DNA of 13,903 bases from an uncultured Clostridia bacterium (GCA_945936265.1 CAMETB010000025.1:1-13903), one strand, 5' to 3'. Shown: positions 1 to 5,902, counted from the first letter of the stretch. A program made the numbers and translations. The notes: generated from the letters alone by a model not told the origin.

Positions 1-110
1 GTTGCAACGGCGCTCTTTGCCATCTCCCTTACACGGAAATCCTCTGCGGGAAAACGCTGAAATTCTTCAGACTTTTTATATTCGTCGCATTCAAAAAATT
101 CTTTATCCAA
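1..110 (-). CDS. N-terminal fragment of unrecognised protein (runs off left edge)
   Basis: The reverse strand reads open from a TTG codon at 110-108 to the window edge, giving 36 codons that begin M(TTG)-D-K-E-F-F-E-C-D-E-Y and end ...VREMAKSAVA. The start is chosen because a G-rich ribosome site (GGGGGGGAG on the minus strand, about 115-124) lies a few bases before it; no ATG occurs in frame upstream. A sigma-A promoter and a leader with a terminator-like hairpin lie upstream (161-284), which supports a minus-strand gene here. The fragment is acidic and hydrophilic, with no signal peptide or membrane segment. I do not recognise the family. The plus strand also reads open from 1 to a TGA at 58-60, so a gene end on that strand cannot be fully excluded. 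Confidence 0.45.
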   Translation of the reverse strand, partial: MDKEFFECDEYKKSEEFQRFPAEDFRVREMAKSAVA

Positions 111-160
111 AGCGCTCCCCCCCCTGATTTCACAGTAACGTCGTGACGATAACCCGAAAC

Positions 161-230
161 AAAAAAGCGGACAGGGATTACTGAACAAATGAATCAAATG
201 CCTTGGATTCCTATTTTCCTCTCCGTCCGC
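161..230 (-). terminator. Terminator-like hairpin in a leader (attenuator or small RNA end)
   Basis: On the minus strand an arm GCGGACGGAGA (230-220) pairs with TCCCTGTCCGC (177-167), 10 of 11 positions including one G-T pair, and is directly followed by six T (166-161). The loop is long, about 42 nt. It begins only about 20 nt after the predicted transcription start and ends about 50 nt before the TTG start of the left-edge gene, so it is placed as a transcription attenuator or as the 3' end of a small RNA of about 90 nt. I could not assign it to a known riboswitch or T-box family; no T-box consensus is visible. The rest of 111-383 holds only this leader, the promoter, and the AT-rich 3' region of the lipoprotein gene. 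Confidence 0.5.
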
Positions 231-255
231 AGAAAGTTAAAATATCTTAACTTAT

Positions 256-284
256 ATTTTATACTATTACTTTCTTTTTGTCAA
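256..284 (-). promoter_or_regulatory. Sigma-A promoter for the left-edge leader and gene
   Basis: Read on the minus strand, TTGACA (284-279) is followed after exactly 17 bp by TAAAAT (261-256). This is a near-consensus vegetative promoter. Transcription would start near 249 and run leftward through the hairpin at 161-230 into the gene at 110. It lies about 100 bp past the stop of the lipoprotein gene, so the left-edge gene has its own promoter. Confidence 0.75.
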
Positions 285-383
285 TTATTTATTTGATTTA
301 TTCGACTTTTACTTTTATTTTTCGCGAGTATCCGACTAAATCCGTACAAGCATTTGGGGTCACTTCAAAATCCTGCCTGTATT

Positions 384-683
384 TTAATCTGTTGATTTTA
401 GGCAAACGGAGCAGGGGCGGTAGCCGTGGCGGAGAAGGAAATCTTCGTCGCTTGAATATTCGAGGTTTTTCCCGTCCGTCCTTTTGGCGCTGTTGCAGGT
501 GGGTAAGTGATATATCATAGACGACGTATTTACAAGATACAAAATCTCGGTGTCTTGTTCGCTCTCATGGGCAGTCGCCTCGTTTTGCGTATCGTTATGG
601 ACGGTATATTCGTTTTTGCCGCCGCAGGCGGAAAGCATAAGAATTATAAATGCAAGCAGAATACAAATCGTCGTCTTTCTCAT
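384..683 (-). CDS. Small lipoprotein with a Cys/His zinc-knuckle-like domain
   Basis: A 99-residue protein with a classic lipoprotein signal: K3 charge, hydrophobic stretch 6-18, and lipobox L-S-A-C with Cys20 followed by Gly-Gly. A low-complexity acidic/Asn-Thr linker (about 23-46) leads to a C-terminal module (47-95) with the pattern YLVNTSSMIYH-x3-C and later GYRPCSVC. The possible metal ligands are His59, Cys63, Cys91 and Cys94. This matches the pattern I know from short C-terminal modules of secreted nucleases and MBL-fold ComEC-like proteins (HxxxC...PCxxC, Ada-like), here alone on a membrane anchor. The start ATG has AAAGGA about 9 nt upstream. It lies 83 bp after pckG, beyond that gene's terminator, so it depends on readthrough or on a weak promoter near the pckG end. 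Export and lipidation are well supported; the molecular role is unknown. Confidence 0.8.
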   Translation of the reverse strand: MRKTTICILLAFIILMLSACGGKNEYTVHNDTQNEATAHESEQDTEILYLVNTSSMIYHLPTCNSAKRTDGKNLEYSSDEDFLLRHGYRPCSVCLKSTD

Positions 684-705
684 TTCGTTTGTCCTTTACT
701 TTTAA

Positions 706-756
706 GAAAAAATAAGAGCCGACGGCGGACGATTTTATCGACCGGTTCGTCGGCTC
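706..756 (-). terminator. Terminator of pckG
   Basis: On the minus strand GAGCCGAC (756-749) pairs perfectly with GTCGGCTC (723-716) around a 25-nt loop that has some internal pairing, followed by TTATTTTTTC (715-706). It begins 11 bp after the pckG stop codon and precedes the lipoprotein start. Confidence 0.85.
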
Positions 757-766
757 AGATTATTTA

Positions 767-2572
767 TTACTTTTTAAGTCTTGCTTCAAGAGCCGCAAGC
801 TCTTCCTTGAGCTCGGCAGGAACTCTTTCACCTATCTGCTCATAGAACGCTTTGATGTTTTCAACGTCTTCAAGCCATGACTTCTTGTCAACGCTAAGAA
901 GGTCGTTAAGCGTTTCCTTCGATATATCAAGACCCTCGATATTGATATCTTCTGCATAAGGAACATAGCCGATAGCGGTTTCCTTTGCGTCAACCTTGCC
1001 CTCGCAACGTGCGAGAATCCACATAAGAACTCTCATATTGTCGCCAAAGCCGGGCCAGATGAAGTGTCCTTCATCGTCGGTTCTGAACCAGTTTACGTGG
1101 AATATCTTCGGAGGATTGGGGATAACCTTGCCCATTTCAAGCCAATGTGCGAAGTAGTCGCCCATATCGTAGCCTACGAACGGACGCATAGCCATAGGAT
1201 CACGGCGTACAACTCCGACAGCGCCTGCTGCTGCGGCAGTAGTTTCCGATGCCATAATGGAGCCGACGAATGTACCGTGTTGCCAGTTAAACGACTGATA
1301 TACGAGCGGAGCAGTCTTTGCACGGCGACCGCCGAATATAATTGCGGAGATGGGAACTCCTGCGGGATTGTCAAACTCCTTCGAGATGCACGGGCAGTTC
1401 TTTGCCATAGCAGTAAATCTTGAGTTCGGGTGAGCGGCAGAGGTGTTGACCTTGTCTGCCTTGTCGTACTTCCTGTAGTCCCAGACTTCGCCCTTCCAGT
1501 TGATGCAATGTACCGGAGGATTGTCGTTAAGACCTTCCCACCAAACGGTATTGTTGTCGGTATTCAAGCCTACGTTTGTGAATATCGTATCTCTCATAGC
1601 GGTGTGAAGAGCATTCGGATTGGAGTGCTCGTTCGTTCCGGGAGCAACGCCGAAGAATCCGTTTTCGGGGTTGATAGCCCAGAGGCGACCGTCTTTTCCT
1701 ACTCTCAACCAGGCAATATCGTCACCTACGCACCAGGTCTTGTAACCTTTCTTTCTGTAGTATTCCGGCGGAATAAGCATAGCAAGGTTGGTCTTACCGC
1801 AAGCCGACGGGAATGCCGCAGATACGTACTTGATTTCTCCTTCGGGATTCTCTATACCGAGTATAAGCATGTGCTCAGCCATCCAGCCCTCTTTGCGTCC
1901 GAGATAGGAAGCAATACGAAGGGCAAAGCATTTCTTTCCGAGCAAAACGTTTCCGCCGTAGCCGGAGTTGACGCTCCATATCGTGTTGTCCTCGGGGAAG
2001 TGGCATATGTAACGATTGTCGGCGTCAAGCGTAGCCTTGGAATGAAGGCCCTTGATAAATCCCTTGCCGTCACCCATAGCCTCGGCAACCTTTGCGCCCA
2101 CTCTTGTCATTATAAGCATATTGAGAACAACGTATATAGAGTCGGTAAGTTCGATGCCGTATTTGGCAAAATCGGAACCTACCTGTCCCATAGCGTAAGG
2201 GATAATATACATCGTGCGGCCCTGCATGGAGCCTGTAAAGAGCTTTGTAAGCCTTGCATAGCACTCACCGGGCTCAATCCAGTTGTTGATATTGCCGGCG
2301 TCCTCTTTCTTCTTCGTGCATATAAACGTTCTGCCCTCAACACGTGCAACATCGTTTACTGCGGTGCGGTGAAGGTAGCAGTTCGGGAGAAGTTCGGGAT
2401 TGAGTTTTATAAGCTCTCCTGTTGAAACCGCCTCGGCACGCAGAGCCTCCGCCTGCTCCTCGGAGCCGTCTATCCAGACAATTTTGTCCGGCTTTGTCAT
2501 TTTCGCCATGTCCTCGATCCAGTCAAGTATGTACTTGCTTTCGGTGAGAGGCTTGTTCTGAAATTTAATCAT
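767..2572 (-). CDS. pckG: Phosphoenolpyruvate carboxykinase (GTP)
   Basis: A 601-residue protein, full length for GTP-dependent PEP carboxykinase (EC 4.1.1.32), which interconverts oxaloacetate + GTP with PEP + GDP + CO2 in the cytoplasm. Diagnostic motifs in order: ARVEGRTFI (76-84), the YGGNVLLGKKC substrate/metal region (205-215), AEHMLI with the metal-binding His234, the P-loop FPSACGKTN (254-262) with the reactive Cys258 typical of GTP-type enzymes, the kinase-2 segment GDDIAW (283-288), the PGTNEHSNPNA segment (311-321) and NSRF (383-386). The ATP-type enzyme has different signatures, so the GTP type is clear. The start ATG has AGAAAGAGGT about 8 nt upstream. It is transcribed alone from a near-consensus promoter at 2612-2640, divergent from the CYTH gene. 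Depending on carbon source it serves gluconeogenesis or anaplerotic CO2 fixation toward succinate; sequence does not decide between these. Confidence 0.98.
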   Translation of the reverse strand: MIKFQNKPLTESKYILDWIEDMAKMTKPDKIVWIDGSEEQAEALRAEAVSTGELIKLNPELLPNCYLHRTAVNDVARVEGRTFICTKKKEDAGNINNWIEPGECYARLTKLFTGSMQGRTMYIIPYAMGQVGSDFAKYGIELTDSIYVVLNMLIMTRVGAKVAEAMGDGKGFIKGLHSKATLDADNRYICHFPEDNTIWSVNSGYGGNVLLGKKCFALRIASYLGRKEGWMAEHMLILGIENPEGEIKYVSAAFPSACGKTNLAMLIPPEYYRKKGYKTWCVGDDIAWLRVGKDGRLWAINPENGFFGVAPGTNEHSNPNALHTAMRDTIFTNVGLNTDNNTVWWEGLNDNPPVHCINWKGEVWDYRKYDKADKVNTSAAHPNSRFTAMAKNCPCISKEFDNPAGVPISAIIFGGRRAKTAPLVYQSFNWQHGTFVGSIMASETTAAAAGAVGVVRRDPMAMRPFVGYDMGDYFAHWLEMGKVIPNPPKIFHVNWFRTDDEGHFIWPGFGDNMRVLMWILARCEGKVDAKETAIGYVPYAEDINIEGLDISKETLNDLLSVDKKSWLEDVENIKAFYEQIGERVPAELKEELAALEARLKK

Positions 2573-2611
2573 AATTTTATACCTCTTTCTGATTTTTTCA
2601 AAATCAAAATA

Positions 2612-2640
2612 ATTCTATCACATTTTTTTCTTTTTTTCAA
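2612..2640 (-). promoter_or_regulatory. Sigma-A promoter of pckG
   Basis: Minus strand: TTGAAA (2640-2635), 17 bp, TAGAAT (2617-2612), with a TGTGA extension directly before the -10 box. Start of transcription near 2605 gives a 5' leader of about 33 nt containing the ribosome site. Confidence 0.75.
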
Positions 2641-2670
2641 GTAGAGAAACGCCTTTTTTTACAAAAATAT

Positions 2671-2699
2671 TTGAACATTACACGTAAATGTGATAAAAT
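2671..2699 (+). promoter_or_regulatory. Sigma-A promoter of the CYTH gene
   Basis: TTGAAC (2671-2676), 17 bp, TAAAAT (2694-2699), with the same TGTGA extension before the -10 box. The two divergent promoters have their -35 elements about 30 bp apart. Transcription would start near 2706, about 34 nt before the ATG. Confidence 0.75.
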
Positions 2700-2739
2700 A
2701 AATATGAAGAAAATTCAAAATATAGGATAAGTGCAATTT

Positions 2740-3177
2740 ATGGAGATAGAGAGAAAATTTCTTGTCGGGAAAATGCCGTCGCTTGACGGACTGAAACACG
2801 ATAAAATAATACAGGGCTACGTATCACTCTCACCGGAGATAAGAGTGCGTAAAAAAGGCGACGAATACTATATCTGTGAAAAATCGGACGGATACACGGT
2901 AAGAGAGGAGAAGGAGTGCAGGACCGACGAGAAAACCTTTAATGAACTCTTTGCAAAGACGTCGGGCAGAGTTATCGAAAAGACAAGATACTATATCTCG
3001 TCGGGCAAGTATGTCTTTGAACTTGATGTCTATTCCGGCAGGAACGAGGGGCTCTCGGTCGTTGAAGTCGAATTTCCCACACTTGAAGAAGCGGATAATT
3101 TTGTTCCGCCCGATTGGTTCGGCGAGGATGTTTCCTGTCGTGCGGAGTACAAAAACAAAAATCTCTCACTTAAATAA
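2740..3177 (+). CDS. CYTH domain protein (triphosphate tunnel enzyme family)
   Basis: A 145-residue single-domain CYTH protein. The N-terminus MEIERKFLV carries the E-x-E-x-K signature (Glu2, Glu4, Lys6). Other tunnel residues visible in order: IRVRKKG (34-40, Arg35 and Arg37), CEKSDG (46-51), TVREEKE (53-59), EKTRYYI (80-86), FELDVY (93-98) and VEVEF (108-112). The family hydrolyses or cyclises triphosphates (inorganic triphosphatase, thiamine triphosphatase, CyaB-type adenylate cyclase); short stand-alone bacterial members are often tripolyphosphatases, but the substrate cannot be read from sequence. The ATG at 2740 is preferred over the in-frame GTG at 2731 because MEIERKF is where the family starts, and AGGA at 2724 is too close to the GTG. 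It is a single-gene unit with its own promoter and ends at a strong hairpin. Confidence 0.93.
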   Translation: MEIERKFLVGKMPSLDGLKHDKIIQGYVSLSPEIRVRKKGDEYYICEKSDGYTVREEKECRTDEKTFNELFAKTSGRVIEKTRYYISSGKYVFELDVYSGRNEGLSVVEVEFPTLEEADNFVPPDWFGEDVSCRAEYKNKNLSLK

Positions 3178-3186
3178 GCTTAAAAA

Positions 3187-3219
3187 GCGGCTGTTGCAAG
3201 TTTAATTTGCAACGGCCGC
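3187..3219. terminator. Bidirectional hairpin terminator after the CYTH gene
   Basis: A 13-bp stem with one G-T pair, GCGGCTGTTGCAA (3187-3199) with TTGCAACGGCCGC (3207-3219), and a 7-nt loop. On the plus strand it is followed by CGATTTT, a weak T tract; on the minus strand by TTTTT (3186-3182). It ends the CYTH transcript and backs up the aldolase terminator from the other side. Confidence 0.8.
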
Positions 3220-3236
3220 CGATTTTATGTGTTTCG

Positions 3237-3260
3237 TAGGGCAGGGGCTTGCTCCCGCCG
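3237..3260. repeat. Small GC-rich REP-like hairpin element
   Basis: The stretch GTAGGGCAGGGGCTTGCTCC plus CGCCG forms a compact stem at 3240-3259 (GGC, one bulged A, GGGG pairing with TCCC then GCC) around a CTTGC loop. It sits between two ordinary terminators and has no T tract of its own. Similar GTAGGG...CCCGCC elements are, to my knowledge, common as dispersed intergenic repeats in Firmicutes; only one copy lies in this window, so the repeat status is inference. Confidence 0.4.
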
Positions 3261-3293
3261 AAAAACAAACGGACGGATATAAAAATCCGTCCG
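3261..3293 (-). terminator. Terminator of fba
   Basis: On the minus strand CGGACGGAT (3293-3285) pairs perfectly with ATCCGTCCG (3278-3270), 9 bp with a 6-nt loop, followed by TTTGTTTTT (3269-3261). It starts about 30 bp after the aldolase stop codon. Confidence 0.88.
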
Positions 3294-3324
3294 CATAATT
3301 TTATACGATATGGCAGTCTTGGCT

Positions 3325-4188
3325 TTATGCCTTGTTGACGGAGCCGAAAAGTTCCATCTTTTCTTTAACGGTTGCCTTAATTGCCTCAACGCCCGGAGCG
3401 AGAAGTTTTCTCGGGTCAAATCCCTTGCCCTCAAGATCCTTGCCTGCCTCGATATATTTTCTCGTAGCGTCGGCAAATGCAAGCTGGCACTCGGTATTTA
3501 CATTTATCTTGGAAACGCCGAGGGAAATTGCTCTCTTTATCATATCTGCGGGGATACCCGTGCCGCCGTGGAGAACGAGAGGCATTTTGCCTACCTTTTC
3601 GCTTATCTTTTCGAGCACATCGAAACGCAAGCCGGGCCAGTTAGCCGGATATTTACCGTGAATATTTCCTATACCTGCCGCAAGCATCGTAACTCCGAGA
3701 TCTGCTATCATCTTGCACTCGTCCGGGTCTGCTACCTCGCCGCCACCGAGAACGCCGTCCTCTTCACCGCCTATTGCGCCGACTTCGGCCTCGACGGAAA
3801 TTCCTTTTTCGCCCGCAAGAGCCACAAGCTCCTTGGTCTTTGCAATGTTTTCTTCAATGGGGTAGTGTGAGCCGTCGAACATGATGGAGGAGAAGCCGTC
3901 CTCGATGCACTTCTTTGCCCCCTCATAGGTACCGTGGTCAAGATGGAGAGCAACGGGAACAGTGATTCCGAGCGTTTTTATCATGCCGTTTACCATACCT
4001 GCAACGGTGTTGAAACCGCACATATATTTTCCTGCGCCCTCGGAAACTCCGAGTATTACGGGAGAATTAAGCTCCTGCGCGGTGAGAAGAATAGCCTTTG
4101 TCCACTCAAGGTTGTTGATGTTGAACTGACCTACTGCGTATTTGCCTGCTTTTGCTTTTTCAAGCATTTCTTTTGCTGAAACTAACAT
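3325..4188 (-). CDS. fba: Class II fructose-1,6-bisphosphate aldolase
   Basis: A 287-residue zinc-dependent aldolase (EC 4.1.2.13), cleaving fructose-1,6-bisphosphate to glyceraldehyde-3-phosphate and dihydroxyacetone phosphate in glycolysis and gluconeogenesis. Visible active-site elements: LHLDHG (81-86) with catalytic Asp84 and zinc ligand His85, FDGSH (104-108), the VEAEVG segment with Glu135, zinc ligand His177 in GNIHGKY, zinc ligand His207 in VLHGGTG, and the phosphate/ketose-binding INVNT (228-232). The length and the GNIHG/HGGTG spacing fit the short bacterial class II (GatY/FbaA-like) group; a tagatose-bisphosphate aldolase is a possible alternative, but the solitary location beside PEPCK favours the central-metabolism enzyme. 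AAGGAG lies 7 nt before the ATG. It is transcribed alone from a promoter whose -35 overlaps the preceding gene's terminator. Confidence 0.95.
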   Translation of the reverse strand: MLVSAKEMLEKAKAGKYAVGQFNINNLEWTKAILLTAQELNSPVILGVSEGAGKYMCGFNTVAGMVNGMIKTLGITVPVALHLDHGTYEGAKKCIEDGFSSIMFDGSHYPIEENIAKTKELVALAGEKGISVEAEVGAIGGEEDGVLGGGEVADPDECKMIADLGVTMLAAGIGNIHGKYPANWPGLRFDVLEKISEKVGKMPLVLHGGTGIPADMIKRAISLGVSKINVNTECQLAFADATRKYIEAGKDLEGKGFDPRKLLAPGVEAIKATVKEKMELFGSVNKA

Positions 4189-4228
4189 TTTTTAACTCCT
4201 TGTGTTAATTAAATATTTTTCAATGGTT

Positions 4229-4257
4229 ATTTTACTACAAAAACGGAATAAAATCAA
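4229..4257 (-). promoter_or_regulatory. Sigma-A promoter of fba
   Basis: Minus strand: TTGATT (4257-4252), 17 bp, TAAAAT (4234-4229), with TGTAG in front of the -10 box. The -35 hexamer lies inside the 3' arm of the hairpin that ends the upstream PPTase gene. Start of transcription near 4222, about 33 nt before the ATG. Confidence 0.7.
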
Positions 4258-4292
4258 TAGTAAAATACCCTGTTTTTCAATTATTTTATTCC
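4236..4292 (-). terminator. AT-rich terminator of the PPTase gene, overlapping the fba promoter
   Basis: On the minus strand GGAATAAAAT (4292-4283) pairs perfectly with ATTTTATTCC (4254-4245), extendable by three further pairs past one bulged base, and is followed by GTTTTTG (4244-4238). The 5' arm spans the PPTase stop codon. The stem is AT-rich and the loop long, so efficiency is uncertain. Confidence 0.55.
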
Positions 4293-4795
4293 TCTGCTAT
4301 GCTTACCGTATATTTTCCGTCCGTGTAAGTCTTTATATTCAATTTTGTAGTGTCGATTTTTTTAATATCGGCAAGCGTCATATCTTTCAGCTTAATATAT
4401 GCTTCCTTCTTTGTCCATACCTCAAAAAATGCTTTTTCGGAAAATCCCTCTTTTTCGATAAATTCTATCTCATTTACGGCAAAAAATCTGTTTGCGAATT
4501 TTTGTATCTTTTTGTCACTTTTCCCCGGGGAAAATTCTGCGTCTATACCGATATTTTTGTCGGAAACAGCGCAATAAACCCGATTTTCAGTGTGAGAAAT
4601 ACTGAAAAAAGCGCCCCCGTTGTCGATAAACGGCTTACCGTTTGATGTTTTTTCAAAGACAGGATTTTCGATACCAAAGTACAAAAAGAGCATATCTTTG
4701 CAAAGATCATAAGCCATAAAATGCTCGGTTCTGCGCTTTTCCGACATGGTTTTGCACCCGTCATACGAAATATCTCTGTATTCGATTTTTATCAT
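4286..4795 (-). CDS. 4'-phosphopantetheinyl transferase (Sfp/AcpT-like)
   Basis: A 169-residue enzyme that moves 4'-phosphopantetheine from coenzyme A to a carrier-protein serine. Motifs in order: NGKPF (52-56), FSISH with His68 (64-68), IGIDAE with Mg ligands Asp85 and Glu87 (82-87), and WTKKEAYIK with Glu131 (127-135). The layout is of the Sfp superfamily in a short form rather than the trimeric AcpS type. The start is ATG 4795, not the in-frame ATG at 4813: the predicted transcription start falls near 4811, and AAAGGCGGTGAG, a near match to the extended Shine-Dalgarno, lies directly before 4795. The natural substrate in this window is the acyl carrier protein at 5672-5902, two genes away and separately transcribed. 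Whether this is the main cellular PPTase or one for a special pathway cannot be told here. Confidence 0.92.
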   Translation of the reverse strand: MIKIEYRDISYDGCKTMSEKRRTEHFMAYDLCKDMLFLYFGIENPVFEKTSNGKPFIDNGGAFFSISHTENRVYCAVSDKNIGIDAEFSPGKSDKKIQKFANRFFAVNEIEFIEKEGFSEKAFFEVWTKKEAYIKLKDMTLADIKKIDTTKLNIKTYTDGKYTVSIAEE

Positions 4796-4817
4796 AATCT
4801 CACCGCCTTTCAATCAT

Positions 4818-4846
4818 ATGTTATCATAATAACCGAAATAAATCAA
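4818..4846 (-). promoter_or_regulatory. Sigma-A promoter of the PPTase gene
   Basis: Minus strand: TTGATT (4846-4841), 17 bp, TAACAT (4823-4818), TGA-extended. The implied start near 4811 rules out the ATG at 4813 as a useful start codon and gives a leader of only about 16 nt. Confidence 0.65.
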
Positions 4847-4854
4847 ACATTTTA

Positions 4855-4883
4855 TTGCAAAGAAATCGTATGTGTGGTAAAAT
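4855..4883 (+). promoter_or_regulatory. Sigma-A promoter of the cytidylate kinase-like gene
   Basis: TTGCAA (4855-4860), 17 bp, TAAAAT (4878-4883), with TGTGTGG before the -10 box. It is back to back with the PPTase promoter; the two -35 boxes are only 8 bp apart, so the two genes probably share upstream control. Confidence 0.7.
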
Positions 4884-4927
4884 ATAATCAAAGAAGAGAT
4901 AAACGCAAACAATTATGGGGGTAAAAT

Positions 4928-5551
4928 ATGACTGATAATCTTCTTGTAACGATAGCGCGCCAGTACGGCAGCGGAGGGCGCGAAGTCGGAGAAAAACTTG
5001 CAAAAGAAATGAATATGGCATACCATGACAAAAGCCTTATAAAACTCGCTGCCGAAAAATCGGGTATGAGCCTTGAAGCGCTTCAGAATGTAGACGAAAA
5101 GGCAACGCCGAGTTTGCTTTATGCCGCCGCGATGGGTTCTGCCGGAATGATGCCGTTTAATTTCGGAATTTTGTACGATACGCCGCTCAATGACAAACTC
5201 TTTTCGTATCAATCCGAAATAATAAAAGATGAGGCAAAAAAGGGACCGAGCGTTTTTGTCGGCAGATGCGCCGATTTTGTACTTGACGGCTATCCGAGGC
5301 TTGTCAGAGTGTTCGTGTATGCAGATCTTGACAAAAGAGCGCAAACTATTGCCGCAAGGAAAGGAATTGAAGTCGGGGAGGCAAGAAATTTAGCAATAAA
5401 AACCGACAAAAAGCGCGCAAGTTACTATAACTATTATACATCACGCAAGTGGGGAAAAACAGAGAATTACGACATTATGATAGATACAGCCAGAATAGGC
5501 ACTGACGGTGCGGTAAAAGTAATAGAGGAGTATATAAAAAATCTCGTCTGA
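4928..5551 (+). CDS. Cytidylate kinase-like family protein
   Basis: A 207-residue P-loop-fold protein of the cytidylate kinase-like family common in Clostridia. The N-terminus LLVTIARQYGSGGREVGEKL carries the family's nucleotide-binding loop GSGGREVG (14-21), which lacks the usual GK[ST] lysine; this is typical of the family and not a defect. Further marks: AYHDKSLI (31-38), VFVGRCADFVL (109-119), the VRVFVYAD strand (126-133), and a basic lid-like helix DKKRASYYNYYTSRKWG (160-176). Annotated relatives are assumed to be (d)CMP/nucleoside phosphate kinases, but they differ from true Cmk and the substrate is not settled. A GGGGG tract lies 6 nt before the ATG. It forms a single-gene unit with its own promoter, ending at a hairpin convergent with acpP. 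Confidence 0.9.
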   Translation: MTDNLLVTIARQYGSGGREVGEKLAKEMNMAYHDKSLIKLAAEKSGMSLEALQNVDEKATPSLLYAAAMGSAGMMPFNFGILYDTPLNDKLFSYQSEIIKDEAKKGPSVFVGRCADFVLDGYPRLVRVFVYADLDKRAQTIAARKGIEVGEARNLAIKTDKKRASYYNYYTSRKWGKTENYDIMIDTARIGTDGAVKVIEEYIKNLV

Positions 5552-5597
5552 CAATTAAAATCCGCTTTATTTCCGATACGTTTCAATAGAAAATATA

Positions 5598-5622
5598 ATC
5601 GCCGTCACTCAGGGACGGCGAT
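5598..5622 (+). terminator. Hairpin terminator of the cytidylate kinase-like gene
   Basis: ATCGCCGTC (5598-5606) pairs perfectly with GACGGCGAT (5614-5622) around a 7-nt loop. The T tract on the plus strand is short (TTT, 5622-5624), so termination may be partial; the second hairpin at 5631-5656 follows immediately. Confidence 0.65.
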
Positions 5623-5624
5623 TT

Positions 5625-5656
5625 AAAAAGTGCGGCACGGTAAAAACCGTGCCGCA
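5625..5656 (-). terminator. Terminator of acpP
   Basis: A perfect 10-bp stem, TGCGGCACGG (5631-5640) with CCGTGCCGCA (5647-5656), 6-nt loop. On the minus strand it is followed by CTTTTTAAA. It starts 15 bp after the acpP stop codon. Confidence 0.9.
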
Positions 5657-5671
5657 CAAATATTGTATCGA

Positions 5672-5902
5672 TTACTGCTGAACATTGGCATTCAAAAACT
5701 CAACAACGTCTCCGACGGTGATGAATTTATGTATGTCGTCTTCGCTGAACTCTACTCCGAAGGTATCCTCACAGAGAAGAACAAGATCGGCAAGCTCAAG
5801 GGAATTGATGCCGAGGTCGTTTGCAAGTTCGGACGTCATAGTTATGTCGTCGGGGTTGATTGACAGTTCCTCAACGAGGATATTTTTTAATTTCTCAAAC
5901 AT
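5672..5902 (-). CDS. acpP: Acyl carrier protein
   Basis: A 76-residue acidic four-helix carrier protein. The 4'-phosphopantetheine site is Ser34 in DLGINSLEL (29-37); the usual Asp before the serine is Asn33 here. Helix I is FEKLKNILVEEL (2-13) and the C-terminal helix ends VVEFLNANVQQ. The start is ATG 5902 with CGGAGGA 7 nt upstream. The reading frame stays open upstream to 6043, but that extension is not ACP-like and is part of the leader. The gene stands alone, without fatty-acid synthase genes next to it. It has a perfect-consensus promoter with a palindrome in its spacer and a leader of about 200 nt, so its expression is probably regulated. The Asn variant could mark a second, specialised ACP, or just this lineage's housekeeping form. 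The PPTase at 4286-4795 is a likely activator. Confidence 0.94.
   Translation of the reverse strand: MFEKLKNILVEELSINPDDITMTSELANDLGINSLELADLVLLCEDTFGVEFSEDDIHKFITVGDVVEFLNANVQQ

Noticed and set aside
1..60. Plus-strand frame ending in TGA at 58-60 as the tail of a gene entering from the left
   Set aside because: Only 19 codons are visible, no plus-strand terminator with a T tract follows, and the minus strand has promoter, leader and ribosome site for a gene there. It is not excluded, but is the weaker reading.
507..845. Plus-strand open frame of 112 codons
   Set aside because: It crosses the lipoprotein gene, a terminator and the end of pckG on the opposite strand, with no ribosome site; this is a chance open frame.
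1430..2425. Plus-strand open frame of 331 codons opposite pckG
   Set aside because: It lies wholly antisense to a full-length enzyme with every expected motif, has low-complexity shadow composition, and no convincing ribosome site. It is open because of the codon bias of pckG.
3310..3870. Plus-strand open frame of 186 codons opposite fba
   Set aside because: It is antisense to the aldolase, whose zinc ligands and length are complete. The frame is a codon-bias shadow and shows no recognisable domain.
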